A DNA stretch of 64,000 nucleotides, from the NCBI GenBank assembly GCA_002402825.1, contig DHGP01000027.1:127656-191655 (forward strand), given 5' to 3'. Shown in pieces: positions 34,232 to 42,860 of the stretch (position 1 is the first letter of the stretch; the number at the start of each line of letters is the position of its first letter). The notes below the pieces were generated by a model. The model was not told where the DNA came from and made no database searches. It saw only the letters and a list, made by a program, of their open reading frames with translations. The DNA comes from Firmicutes bacterium UBA4795. Lineage in GTDB: Bacteria > Bacillota > Desulfotomaculia > Desulfotomaculales > Nap2-2B. The translations under genes and the position numbers were made by a program.

Positions 34232-34243
34232 GGAGAAAAAGCT

Positions 34244-34888
34244 ATGATTATTGACCTGCATGTGCATACCAAGGTTTATTCTTCCTGCAGTATTATAGGC
34301 CCAGCAGAGGCCATTAAGGAAGCAAAAAAAATTGGCCTGGAAGGTTTGTGCTTTACCGAACACAACAAAAGGTGGAATAATGACGCCTTACAAAAATTAA
34401 GCCAAAAAGAGAACTTTCCCCTTTTTTGCGGGGTAGAGGTGGAAACCAGGGAAGGGCACCTGCTGGTTTTAGGGGTAAATAAAGACTTTGAGGGTATAAC
34501 TCCCTTAGATGAATTACTTGACTTAGTAAAAAAAGAAAACGGGGTAATTATTATCGCTCACCCTTTCCGGGGCTTTCTTCTTTTTGGCTTTGCCGATTTA
34601 AACTTGCAAGTGGAAAGGGCCTCCCAAAGACAAATATACCAGCGGGTGGAGGCTATGGAAATTTTAAGTGGTAAGGCCACGAAAAAAGAAAATGATTTAG
34701 CCCGAAAAGTAAGTAAAAAGCTAAAGTTAAAAGGGGTAGGGGGAAGTGATGCCCATGCTCCAGGTGAAATCGGGCGCTGCGTTACTATTTTTAAAAAACC
34801 GGCAATTAAGAACGAAGCCGAATTAATAACCGAAATAAAAAAAGGGGAATATGAGGCGGTTTACTGGCTGGAAAAAAATCTTAAATAA
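34244..34888 (+). CDS. PHP-domain phosphoesterase-like protein
   Basis: 214 residues. Metal-site motifs: DLHVHTKVYSSCS, CFTEHNKRWN, GVEVETREGHLLVLG, IIIAHPFRG and GVGGSDAHAPGEIG. These match PHP metal-dependent phosphoesterases. The substrate is unknown. 12 bases after the second DUF2889 gene and 12 before the DUF169 gene, so one operon. Confidence 0.88.
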   Translation: MIIDLHVHTKVYSSCSIIGPAEAIKEAKKIGLEGLCFTEHNKRWNNDALQKLSQKENFPLFCGVEVETREGHLLVLGVNKDFEGITPLDELLDLVKKENGVIIIAHPFRGFLLFGFADLNLQVERASQRQIYQRVEAMEILSGKATKKENDLARKVSKKLKLKGVGGSDAHAPGEIGRCVTIFKKPAIKNEAELITEIKKGEYEAVYWLEKNLK

Positions 34889-34900
34889 AAGGGTAAATTT

Positions 34901-35722
34901 ATGGAGAAAAAATGGACAAAACTAACCCGAAAACTGGAAGCGCTTTTAAGGTTAAAAACCTTTCCCGTGGCGATAAAGCTGCTGGAAGACGAAAACGAAA
35001 TGGCCAAAAATAAGTGGTTGCGCCGGCCGGAAAATAAGGTCACCCTTTGTCAGTTAATTACCCTGGTCCGTACCTTTGATTGGACGGTGGGTGCCACAGC
35101 CGCAGATTTAGCTTTTCCCATGTGCGCCAGCATTGTTGGTCTGGCTGAGCTGCCGGTTGAAATTAAAGATGGTACTTTTCGCCATCTTGTCTGGTGCAAA
35201 ACAAAGGAAGAGGGCAGGAAATATGAAGAAGCAATTCCCCGCATTCCCCCAGGTAAATATCAAGCCATTATGATGGCCCCCTTAGTTTATCACCCTTTTG
35301 AACCTGACCTAGGATTAATTTACGCTAACCCGGCCCAAATGATCCTGCTGATTAACGCCCTCCAGTTTGAAAATTACGAAAGGTTTCAGTTTTTTTGCGT
35401 GGGGGAAAGCTCTTGTGCCGATGCCATTGCCCAGGGCTATCTGTCCCAAAAACCATCCCTTACCATTCCTTGCTACGGGGAAAGAAGATACGGTTATGCT
35501 CAAGATGATGAATTGGTAATGGCCCTTCCTCCTTCTTACCTGGAAAAAGCAGGGCAAAATTTAGAAGAACTTTACGCCCGAGGTATTCAATACCCTATTT
35601 CGTACGCTGGTGCCCAAATTGACCCTCTTCCCGCCATGCCCTTGAGTTACCAAAAAATATTTAAGGGTGAAAGTGTGGCTGATTTAACCATCCCCCGCCG
35701 CAAGATTACCCGCTGGGAATAA
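34901..35722 (+). CDS. DUF169 family protein
   Basis: 273 residues. RLKTFPVAIKLLEDENEM, CQLITLVRTF, MMAPLVYHPFEPDLGLIYANPAQMILLINAL and CYGERRYGYAQDDELVMALP are DUF169 signatures. The family is frequent in anaerobic archaea and bacteria and has no settled function; conserved cysteines suggest a redox or metal link. Last gene of the palindrome-controlled operon. Confidence 0.85.
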   Translation: MEKKWTKLTRKLEALLRLKTFPVAIKLLEDENEMAKNKWLRRPENKVTLCQLITLVRTFDWTVGATAADLAFPMCASIVGLAELPVEIKDGTFRHLVWCKTKEEGRKYEEAIPRIPPGKYQAIMMAPLVYHPFEPDLGLIYANPAQMILLINALQFENYERFQFFCVGESSCADAIAQGYLSQKPSLTIPCYGERRYGYAQDDELVMALPPSYLEKAGQNLEELYARGIQYPISYAGAQIDPLPAMPLSYQKIFKGESVADLTIPRRKITRWE

Positions 35723-35741
35723 AATTAAGATAAAACTTGCA

Positions 35742-36506
35742 TTATCCTGGTCGGCGACGAATTGTTTCCGCTAAATTTAAAGGAGTAACTATTGGTTTAG
35801 TTGCCTCATATACCGTAGTTACTTTTTTCAGGGCAAGAAACTCCCTTTGAATGGCGGCAATTTCCTCCTGACTTAGAGGTTTTACGGGGCAGGGACGTAA
35901 AGGCGTATTTATCTGCACTTCATCCGGAGCAATTTCTTTGGCCAATTGAGCCATTTCCCTGGCGTAGTCCTTGTTTGCCTGGACAAACATCATTTGCAAG
36001 GCTAGTTTTTCTTTATACCGCGCCCTAAATTGCCAAAGACCTTCTTTTATATCGTTTAAAGATAATTCTGCCGCCGGTTGGTTAACTGTTTGAAAGACTT
36101 CTTCCCGGGAAGCATCTAATTTTGCTATTACTACATCAGCTTTAAGTAAGCTAAGGAGTACATCTTTATCCTTTAATAAGGCAGCATTGGTAAGTACAGC
36201 CACCGGAAGAGACAATATTTTTTTAACTAGCTCGATTGCTCCCTCTAAATTACAGGCCAAAGTTGGTTCGCCCATACCAGAAAAAGTAGCATAATCTGCC
36301 CTAACTTTATCTTTTATTGTTTCTAGTTCAGCCTGCAATGGCGGTAAATCTATACATTTTTCCCGCCTTATCTGTTTGTTAACCGTCCTTCCCAACTGAC
36401 AGTACATACAGTCAAAAGGGCAGGTCTTTTCTCTAACCGATAAAAGGTCAATGCCTAAAGACCTCCCCAATCGCCAGGAAGGAACCGGTCCGTAAACATA
36501 AACCAA
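35742..36506 (-). CDS. Radical SAM protein, COG0731 (Tyw1-like)
   Basis: 254 residues. YGPVPSWRLGRSLGIDLLSVREKTCPFDCMYCQLG carries the cluster motif CPFDCMYC (CxxxCxxC). SGMGEPTLACNLEGAIE is the GEP-like SAM-binding stretch, and VQINTPLRPCPVKPLSQEEI is typical of COG0731, relatives of wyosine enzyme TYW1. The modified substrate in bacteria is not known. 17 bases after the FmdB-like gene. A deleted scrap of this gene is at 31187-31245. Confidence 0.85.
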   Translation of the reverse strand: MVYVYGPVPSWRLGRSLGIDLLSVREKTCPFDCMYCQLGRTVNKQIRREKCIDLPPLQAELETIKDKVRADYATFSGMGEPTLACNLEGAIELVKKILSLPVAVLTNAALLKDKDVLLSLLKADVVIAKLDASREEVFQTVNQPAAELSLNDIKEGLWQFRARYKEKLALQMMFVQANKDYAREMAQLAKEIAPDEVQINTPLRPCPVKPLSQEEIAAIQREFLALKKVTTVYEATKPIVTPLNLAETIRRRPG

Positions 36507-36523
36507 AAAATCCCCTCCCTAAA

Positions 36524-36766
36524 TTACTTTCGGTGGCAGGTGTCGTTTGTAGAGCACGGCGGGGACGCACATCTTTCTTCTCTCCCGCAGCAAGTTGTAC
36601 CTGGATTTTTATTAGAAGAACTTTTTATTATATAAGGAACAGATAAAAGACGCTTAAAGTTTATACTTCCACAGCTAGGACAACTTGCCGGATAGGTTGT
36701 TGAATCGGGTAAGAGTGCTTCCCAAACATAAGCGCAATTTTCACATTTAAAATCAAACATAGGCAT
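36524..36766 (-). CDS. FmdB-family zinc ribbon protein
   Basis: 80 residues. MPMFDFKCENCAYVWEALL and CPSCGS form the FmdB zinc ribbon. A second cysteine cluster near the end (TCCGREERCASPPCSTNDTC) is unusual and could bind another metal. First gene of a two-gene operon with the radical SAM gene; promoter at 36810-36838 contains the shared operator. Confidence 0.8.
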   Translation of the reverse strand: MPMFDFKCENCAYVWEALLPDSTTYPASCPSCGSINFKRLLSVPYIIKSSSNKNPGTTCCGREERCASPPCSTNDTCHRK

Positions 36767-36809
36767 AAGTGTTTCCTCCTTTCCTTTGCTTTATAAACTT
36801 ATATAAATT

Positions 36810-36838
36810 ATTATTTCAAAGTATCGTGCATATGTCAA
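36810..36838 (-). promoter_or_regulatory. Promoter/operator of the fmdB-like operon
   Basis: On the minus strand TTGACATATGCACG (36838-36825) matches the shared palindrome in its first ten bases; AATAAT (36815-36810) lies 17 bases on. Weaker right half, like the 29059-29072 site. Confidence 0.55.
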
Positions 36839-36851
36839 TAACTATTATAGC

Positions 36852-38919
36852 TTACCCAAGACCTAAAAGCCGGCCTCCCTGAAAGACCAGCACCGCCATC
36901 ACCAAGCCCAAAACCAAACTGTAAGCAATAGCAAAGACAGTCTAGCCCCAGGAATTGGTCTCCCGCCGGATGGCTCCAATGGCGGCCACACAGGGAACAT
37001 AAATAAGGGTCATCACCATAAAAGCATAGGCCGAAAGAGGGGTCCAGTGCTGAGCAATGACCTGGCTTAAGCCGGCTTCATCCATCCCGTAAAGCACCCC
37101 TAAGGTGCCAACCACTACCTCTTTGGCTAGAATGCCAAAAATCAAGGCGGCCGCCGCTTCCCAATTCCCAAAACCAGCCGGGGCAAAAAGTGGGGCCAGA
37201 ACACTGCCAATTTTTCCGATGATACTTTCCTGACTGGCGCATTCAACCCCTGGCGGTAAGTTAGAAAACAGCCAGACTAAAATTACTACCCCAAAAATTA
37301 TTGTCCCGGCTTTACGAATAAAAGAACTTCCCCGCTGCCACATATGAATAAATATGCTTTTTAAGGTGGGTAAGCGGTAAGGGGGTAATTCCATGACAAA
37401 GGGGGAAATCCCACCCTTAAAAATGAAGGTTTTAAAGAGCTTGCCGATTATAATGGCCAGTACTATCCCCAAAAGATATAACGATAAAATCACCCAACCC
37501 TGATTAGCCGTAAAAAAAGCTCCGGCAAAAAGAACGTAAACCGGCAAGCGGGCGGCACAGGACATTAAGGGGTTGATTAAGATGGTAATCAGCCTATCTT
37601 GTTTATTCTCCAGAGTGCGGGTAGCCATAATGGCCGGCACGTTGCAGCCAAAGCCAATTAAAAGGGGCAAAAAAGATTTGCCGTGCAGGCCCAGTAAATG
37701 CATGAACCGGTCCATGATATAAGCCGTACGGGCCATATAGCCGCTATCTTCCAAAAGGGAAATGGCAAAAAAGAGCAAAAAGATAGGGGGGATAAATACT
37801 AATACTGAACCTACCCCGCCAATTATCCCGTCAACAATAAGGGAAATAAGCATCTTAGAAGCCCCCAATACATTAAGCCAGACCGTAACCAATCCACTTA
37901 AACCTTCAAAGGCAGTTTCTAGCCAACCAATCAGGGGGTCTCCCAGCTTAAAGGTAAACTGAAATACAGCCCACATGGCCAGGAGAAGAAGAGGCAGGCC
38001 AAGGTATCTGTTAGTTACCACTCGATCAATTTTATCAGATACGGTAAGCCTTTCTTCCAGCGTAGGGCGCCTGCTCACCACTTCCTTTTCCAGGCCGTTA
38101 ATAAAGCCATACCGGCGTTCAGCAATTATGGTTTCTAATTCTTCGCCTAAAACATTTATTAAATGATGAATGCTTTTACCGGTTTGAACAAGTACCCGGT
38201 CAGCCTGGCATTTTTGCATTTCATCACGAAGCCGCTCATCTCCCTCCAAGAGCTTAACCGCCAGCCACCTGCTGGAATAGTTTGCATTAAGGTTAGGATT
38301 TAATTTAATTAACTCCTCCAGCTTTAATAACTCCTCTTCAATTTCCTGGCCATAATTAACCACTAAAGGTTTTGGCGGCAATTCTTTAGCCCTGCTTACG
38401 GTGGCAGCAATAAGCTCCTTAACTCCCGCGTTGCGGGTAGCTACCGTTGGGACCACCGGAACACCTAAAAGTTCTGCCAGCCTGGATTTATTTATCTCAA
38501 TTTTTTGCGCTTTAGCTTCGTCCACCATATTTAAAGCAACGACTATATTAGCTCCCATTTCCAGTAACTGAACAGTTAAATAAAGGTTGCGCTCTAAGTT
38601 GGCCGCGTCAAGAACATTAATAATCACGCTTGGCTGCTCAAAAAGGATAAAATTGCGGGCAATAAGCTCATCCTCGGTATAGCCACCGAGACTATAGGTT
38701 CCTGGAAGGTCTACAATTTTTAAAAATTCCCCCTGGTAGGTAAGCTTACCTTCCTTTTTTTCCACCGTTACCCCGGGCCAGTTGCCTACCTGTTGGTGGG
38801 AACCGGTAAGGTCATTAAAAATGCTGGTTTTGCCAGAATTAGGGTTTCCAGCTAAAGCAATAATCTTCCCCCCCTTTTGCCTTTACCGCTGTTTCCGTTG
38901 TCTTTGTTCCTGTTTCCAT
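36852..38919 (-). pseudogene. feoB: Ferrous iron transporter FeoB with a frameshift and an amber codon
   Basis: Start ATG 38919 follows AAGGGGAAG and opens METGTKTTETAVKAKGG. A run of seven G (38868-38874) then breaks the frame: six G would continue into KIIALAGNPNSGKTSIFNDL, the GTPase G1 motif. The long intact part reads VDLPGTYSLGGY (G3), NMVDE (G4), then the FeoB membrane domain with FIPPIFLLFFAISLLEDSGYMAR and GFGCNVPAIMATR. Near the end, RRETNSWG is followed by TAG (36944-36942) where relatives have Trp, then TVFAIAYSLVLGLVMAVLVFQ and a TAA at 36852. Two lesions suggest a pseudogene, though homopolymer slippage could restore the first. Confidence 0.85.
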
Positions 38920-38954
38920 TACTTCCCCTTCTGAAAATGATTGTTTAAAAGTAT

Positions 38955-38970
38955 GTTAGGCTTGCCTAAC
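38955..38970 (-). promoter_or_regulatory. DtxR-type operator upstream of feoB
   Basis: GTTAGGC-TT-GCCTAAC, a 7+7 perfect inverted repeat resembling DtxR/IdeR/MntR boxes, 36 bases before the feoB start. The same core is found upstream of the DtxR-like gene. Confidence 0.75.
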
Positions 38971-39037
38971 TTTAAGGTAAATAATAAATATTTGCCTTTA
39001 AAAGCAAATATATAATTAAGTTAAGGTAAAAATCCTT

Positions 39038-39556
39038 TTAATTTTCTTTTACCCACTCCACATTAGTAATACGCACTACTTTACCTTTAGCGCCTGGTTG
39101 CAGCTCACTCAAAGTCCGGGTATTAACCGCTTCCATTTTCAATCCCTCCCTTTTTTCTTTTTTATCTTTTAAAGGAGCGGTTTGTTCAAGGTATTCCGTC
39201 AGTCTGAGCAGGGTAACCGGACTGACTACATGTTCAATTAAACAGGCGTCTTTTTCAGCCGTTTTTGGGTCCACGTTAAGAATATCCGTTAAAAATCGAG
39301 CTAACATCCGGTGCCGGTGTCGGACTTTAACGGCTTGCTCTTTGCCCTCCGTTGTTAGCTCAACCGGGCCGTATTTCTCCTGCTTTACCAGTTTAAGCTC
39401 GGCTAAGGTCTTGACGGCTTCGTTTACGCTAGCCTTGGCAATACCCAGCGTGGCGGCAATATCAGTAATTCTTACCTTATCTTGTTTTTCCGTCAAATTC
39501 AAAATAACTTCCAGGTAATCCTGCCGGGCAGCAGAAAGGTTTAATGTACCGGTCAT
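39038..39556 (-). CDS. DtxR/MntR-family iron-dependent regulator
   Basis: 172 residues. Winged helix: RQDYLEVILNLTEKQDKVRITDIAATLGIAKASVNEAVKTLAELKLV region. Metal-binding and dimer domain: HRHRMLARFLTDILNV and CLIEHVVSP. The tail LSELQPGAKGKVVRITNVE is only the first third of a FeoA/SH3-like domain, so the protein is shorter than three-domain relatives. It likely represses feoB and itself through the two GTTAGG boxes. Confidence 0.88.
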   Translation of the reverse strand: MTGTLNLSAARQDYLEVILNLTEKQDKVRITDIAATLGIAKASVNEAVKTLAELKLVKQEKYGPVELTTEGKEQAVKVRHRHRMLARFLTDILNVDPKTAEKDACLIEHVVSPVTLLRLTEYLEQTAPLKDKKEKREGLKMEAVNTRTLSELQPGAKGKVVRITNVEWVKEN

Positions 39557-39583
39557 ATTACCGCCCTTCTTAGGTCGGATAGT

Positions 39584-39599
39584 GTTAGGTATGCCTAAC
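39584..39599 (-). promoter_or_regulatory. DtxR-type operator upstream of the regulator gene
   Basis: GTTAGG-TATG-CCTAAC, 6+6 inverted repeat, 28 bases before the regulator start. Shared with the feoB upstream box at 38955-38970, consistent with autoregulation. Confidence 0.75.
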
Positions 39600-39831
39600 T
39601 ATTTTAAAAAAATAAATAGAGAATTACTCTCATCTTTATGCTAGAATTTTATATCTTTTAAAAACCAATATCAAGGGAAAAATAAAAATTTTTCGGTTTT
39701 ATATAAACATAAAGTCGACCGTTATTTTTTAAATCTATTATTTGTTCTAAAACCTCAGCCAAAAAAGCAGGAAAGCATTTCTTTTTAACGAATAAAAAAG
39801 AAAGAGGCAAGAATATGGAGGAGATAAAAAA

Positions 39832-40419
39832 ATGTCCGTGAGTAAATACGAAGAAAGAATATGGCCTTACCTTAAAAAAGAGCTGCTAAAAGAAAAGGTG
39901 GCTGGCTTAGACCATATTAAACGTACCCTTTTCTGGGCGAAAAAACTTGGTCAGGACCTAGAAGCGGATATGGAAGTCCTGATTCCTGGAGTAATGCTTC
40001 ACGACATTGGGGTAACCAAAGACAGAAAAAAACATTACCAAAGGGGTATTGAGCAAGCGGAGAAAATTTTAAGGGAAATTGATTTTCCTTCCCAAAAGAT
40101 TGATCGTGTTCTTCACATTATTGAAGCTCACAGCCGGTATGGTGGACCAACTCCAAGAACTCTGGAAGCTAAGATAATGTGGGACGTTGATGCTATTGAT
40201 TACGCAGGAGCTGTAGGAATCACCCGGGCAGTAATCCGAGGCTTGAGCGATAATTCTTTTGATGGAAATATATTTAACTTTTCTGTACTCCTTAAAAATA
40301 TCGTTAAAGAAGTTGAAGACAAGCTTTTTTTTAAGGAAAGCAAGAAAATTATTCAACCCAGGATAGAATTCTTAAACGTGTTCCTCAAGCAATTAGAAAT
40401 TGAGCTAAGTTTACCTTAA
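39832..40419 (+). CDS. HD-domain phosphohydrolase
   Basis: 195 residues. DHIKRTLFWAKKL, VMLHDIGVTKD (the HD pair), HIIEAHSRYGG and MWDVDAIDYAGAVGI are HD motifs. Substrate unknown. First gene of a plus-strand run with an MBL-fold enzyme and a glycosyltransferase; 33 bases before the next gene. A phosphatase step in pterin or nucleotide-derived metabolism is one possibility from context only. Confidence 0.82.
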   Translation: MSVSKYEERIWPYLKKELLKEKVAGLDHIKRTLFWAKKLGQDLEADMEVLIPGVMLHDIGVTKDRKKHYQRGIEQAEKILREIDFPSQKIDRVLHIIEAHSRYGGPTPRTLEAKIMWDVDAIDYAGAVGITRAVIRGLSDNSFDGNIFNFSVLLKNIVKEVEDKLFFKESKKIIQPRIEFLNVFLKQLEIELSLP

Positions 40420-40452
40420 CTAAAAAAGCATCTTAAAAAGGAGAATTTTCTT

Positions 40453-41388
40453 ATGTTAAATTTAAAAGAAATAGACGGATTAGAAATTACTACTTTAATA
40501 GATAACTATTCTGACCTTTTGCTTGCTGACCAGAAAGGAGTAAAAAGATTTAAGGCTAAAAAAGGGTCTAGGGCGGCTCTTTTAGCGGAACACGGTCTTT
40601 CTTTGCTTATTCAAGCCGTCAGGGGTGAGGAAAGACATACTATTATTTTGGATGCCGGTTGGACAGGAAAGGCCATAGCTTATAATTTAAAGGTTCTGGA
40701 AATTAATTTAGCTGAAGTAGAGACCATAGTCTTAAGTCACGGACATATGGACCATTTTGGCGGCTTGGAACGACTGCTTGTCCTGACGGCAAAAAAAATC
40801 CCGTTAGTTTGCCACCCGGATGCTTTTCTAAGTCCCCGGGTTAACTTGCTCCATGGGGTGACCAAGGTAACCTTGCCTTCCCTGGAGCGGGAAAAAATAA
40901 TTTCTGCCGGAGCAGTAATAACGGAGAGTAAAGAACCTTATCTTTTAGAAAATGCTTTTTTGGCCACCACCGGAGAAATTCCTCGCCTCACCACTTTTGA
41001 AAAAGGAAACCTGAATATGTACCTGGAAAAAGAAGGAAAACTGGTAGAAGACCTTATTTTAGATGACCAAAGTGTTATTGCTAACGTAGGAAATAAAGGA
41101 CTGGTGGTGATTTCTGGCTGTGCCCACGCCGGGATTATTAATACCATCCGCCGGGCCCAAGAAATTACCGGGCAGGAAAAAGTTTACGCTCTTTTGGGTG
41201 GACTGCATTTAAGCGGGGCGCCAAATCTGGCCTATGTGCTGGAACAAACCGTCAAAGAATTGAAAGCGTCAAGGATAGCGAAAATTATCCCCATGCATTG
41301 CACCGGCTGGCAAGGCACACATTTTTTGGCCGAGGCAATGCCAGAAGCCTTTGTCTTAAACAGTATTGGCAGCACTTATTATTTATAA
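40453..41388 (+). CDS. MBL-fold hydrolase, COG1237 (dihydropterin-associated type)
   Basis: 311 residues. LSHGHMDHFGGLERLL is the HxHxDH zinc motif, SGCAHAGIINTI a second His site, and the end (ALLGGLHLSGAP, IIPMHCTGW) matches COG1237. Archaeal members are annotated as acting in methanopterin synthesis (ribofuranosyl-aminobenzene phosphate to dihydropterin), but this has not been shown for bacterial ones. Lies between the HD gene and the glycosyltransferase. Confidence 0.83.
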   Translation: MLNLKEIDGLEITTLIDNYSDLLLADQKGVKRFKAKKGSRAALLAEHGLSLLIQAVRGEERHTIILDAGWTGKAIAYNLKVLEINLAEVETIVLSHGHMDHFGGLERLLVLTAKKIPLVCHPDAFLSPRVNLLHGVTKVTLPSLEREKIISAGAVITESKEPYLLENAFLATTGEIPRLTTFEKGNLNMYLEKEGKLVEDLILDDQSVIANVGNKGLVVISGCAHAGIINTIRRAQEITGQEKVYALLGGLHLSGAPNLAYVLEQTVKELKASRIAKIIPMHCTGWQGTHFLAEAMPEAFVLNSIGSTYYL

Positions 41389-41419
41389 GTTAAGGCATGT
41401 AAAGCAGGGTTTGTTAATA

Positions 41420-42505
41420 ATGAAAATAGCCTTTATCACTTACGGAAGTTTAGAAAATTTAACCGGAGGGTACCTTTACAACCAAAAAGTAGTTAATCAC
41501 CTTAAAAACAAAGGAATACTTATAGAAGTTATTGGTTTAAAACAAAAAAGTTACTTTTTAAACGTTATTTGGAACTTTTGGCTGTACTTCAACTGTAAAA
41601 TATTTGATTTAATTATGGAAGATGAACTGGTTCATCCAGCCGTTTTTCTATTTAATCGCCTGGTTCATAAAAAAGTTAAAGTTGTGGCCTTAGTTCACCT
41701 TTTACAATGGCTGGTGCAAAAGCCCCCCTTTCTTCCTCTAACTAAAACCATGGAAAAACAAATGCTAAAATACAGTCATCTTATCGTGGCTAATAGCAAT
41801 TATACCGCCGAAAAAATAACCCAAATGGGATTAAGAAGAGATAAGGTAAAGGTAGTTTATCCGGGTTATGACCTGGCGTGGCTTAATAATCAGGACAAAA
41901 TTAAAGATTCCCTTAGGGGAGAAAAAATAAACCTGCTTTTTGTGGCTAATTGTCTGCCCCATAAAGGACTGCACTTTTTAATTCCGGCCCTTCATCTGGC
42001 TAAAAATAAATCTTTTGTTTTAGATATAGTTGGGGATTATTCAATAAAGGTGGCCTATGTAAAAAAAATTAAACGGGACGTAAAAAAATACGGGCTGGAA
42101 GAACAAGTTTTTTGGCGCGGTAAGGTATCCAGAGAAGAAATAGGCCAATATTATTCCCGGGCGGATATTTTTGTGCTTCCCTCATTAAAAGAGGCCTTTG
42201 GTCTAGTGCTGCTTGAAGCCATGGCTTTTGGGCTGCCGGTGGTTGCCTCCGAGGTGGGTGGTATTCCGGAAGTGGTGGAGCATCAAAAAACAGGCCTTTT
42301 GGTTCCCCCAAAAGATATTGTTGCTTTAAGTCAGGCCATTACTATCCTGATTGAGGATGAAAACTTGCGCCGGCAGTACGGTCGAAAAGGAAAGAAAAAA
42401 CTAGCCTCTTTTTTAACCTGGGAAGAGGTAGGAGAAAATTTTTACCGGTTAGTTAAAGTTCTATTGAGCAACAAGCAAAAGCAAAGGAAGATTCCCAAAC
42501 GGTAA
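41420..42505 (+). CDS. GT4-family glycosyltransferase
   Basis: About 361 residues from ATG 41420 (MKIAFITYGSLENLTGGY); an earlier frame start lies inside the MBL gene. C-terminal GT-B donor site: KEAFGLVLLEAMAFGLPVVASEVGGIPEVV with the ExxxxxxxE pattern. It should transfer a sugar from a nucleotide donor. The 3' end overlaps the convergent QueD-like gene by 53 bases. Confidence 0.88.
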   Translation: MKIAFITYGSLENLTGGYLYNQKVVNHLKNKGILIEVIGLKQKSYFLNVIWNFWLYFNCKIFDLIMEDELVHPAVFLFNRLVHKKVKVVALVHLLQWLVQKPPFLPLTKTMEKQMLKYSHLIVANSNYTAEKITQMGLRRDKVKVVYPGYDLAWLNNQDKIKDSLRGEKINLLFVANCLPHKGLHFLIPALHLAKNKSFVLDIVGDYSIKVAYVKKIKRDVKKYGLEEQVFWRGKVSREEIGQYYSRADIFVLPSLKEAFGLVLLEAMAFGLPVVASEVGGIPEVVEHQKTGLLVPPKDIVALSQAITILIEDENLRRQYGRKGKKKLASFLTWEEVGENFYRLVKVLLSNKQKQRKIPKR

Positions 42506-42842
42506 CTTTTAACCGCCGTATATTTTTGCTTTTATTTTCTATTTCCGGCAAAAGGCACTCTAAAATATACTTACCTACGTTTTCGGCGGTGGGATTTTTG
42601 GCCTTAAAAGCCTCCAGTTCGTTTAAATACCGGCAGTGAAGAGGGGCAATAACCTTGTTTAAGCTCTCCTTTAAGTGTCCCAGGTCAAAAAGAACCCCTT
42701 TCTCGTCTATTTCTTTTCCTGAAACTTCCACCTCCACCTGATAAGTATGGCCGTGTAAGGAGGAGGCAGGACCAAAATCGCCTTCTAATTTATGGGCTGC
42801 TTCAAATTCTTGCCTTACCCCTACCGTAAATAAAAGAGCCAT
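42453..42842 (-). CDS. QueD/PTPS-family protein lacking the catalytic triad
   Basis: 129 residues. The zinc His residues are kept (FEAAHKL and LHGHTYQVEVEV). Compared with E. coli QueD, the catalytic Cys four residues before HGH is Ala (PASSLHGH for KCGRLHGH), and the Asp-His of LDHHYLND is His-Cys (LHCRYLNE). The pterin-binding Glu remains in VWESSFAF. It therefore probably binds a pterin or dihydroneopterin-like substrate but with different chemistry from QueD. Third gene of ribD-like, MDR, queD-like on the minus strand. Confidence 0.8.
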   Translation of the reverse strand: MALLFTVGVRQEFEAAHKLEGDFGPASSLHGHTYQVEVEVSGKEIDEKGVLFDLGHLKESLNKVIAPLHCRYLNELEAFKAKNPTAENVGKYILECLLPEIENKSKNIRRLKVTVWESSFAFACCSIEL

Positions 42843-42860
42843 TATTTCACCCCTAATATT

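Noticed and set aside
36942..36944. In-frame TAG codons in feoB and the PLD-helicase could mean pyrrolysine or amber suppression.
   Set aside because: TAG is also the genuine terminal stop of nadD and of the helicase itself, the sites replace Trp and probably Gln rather than Pyl positions, and feoB has another lesion. Ordinary gene decay or read error is simpler.
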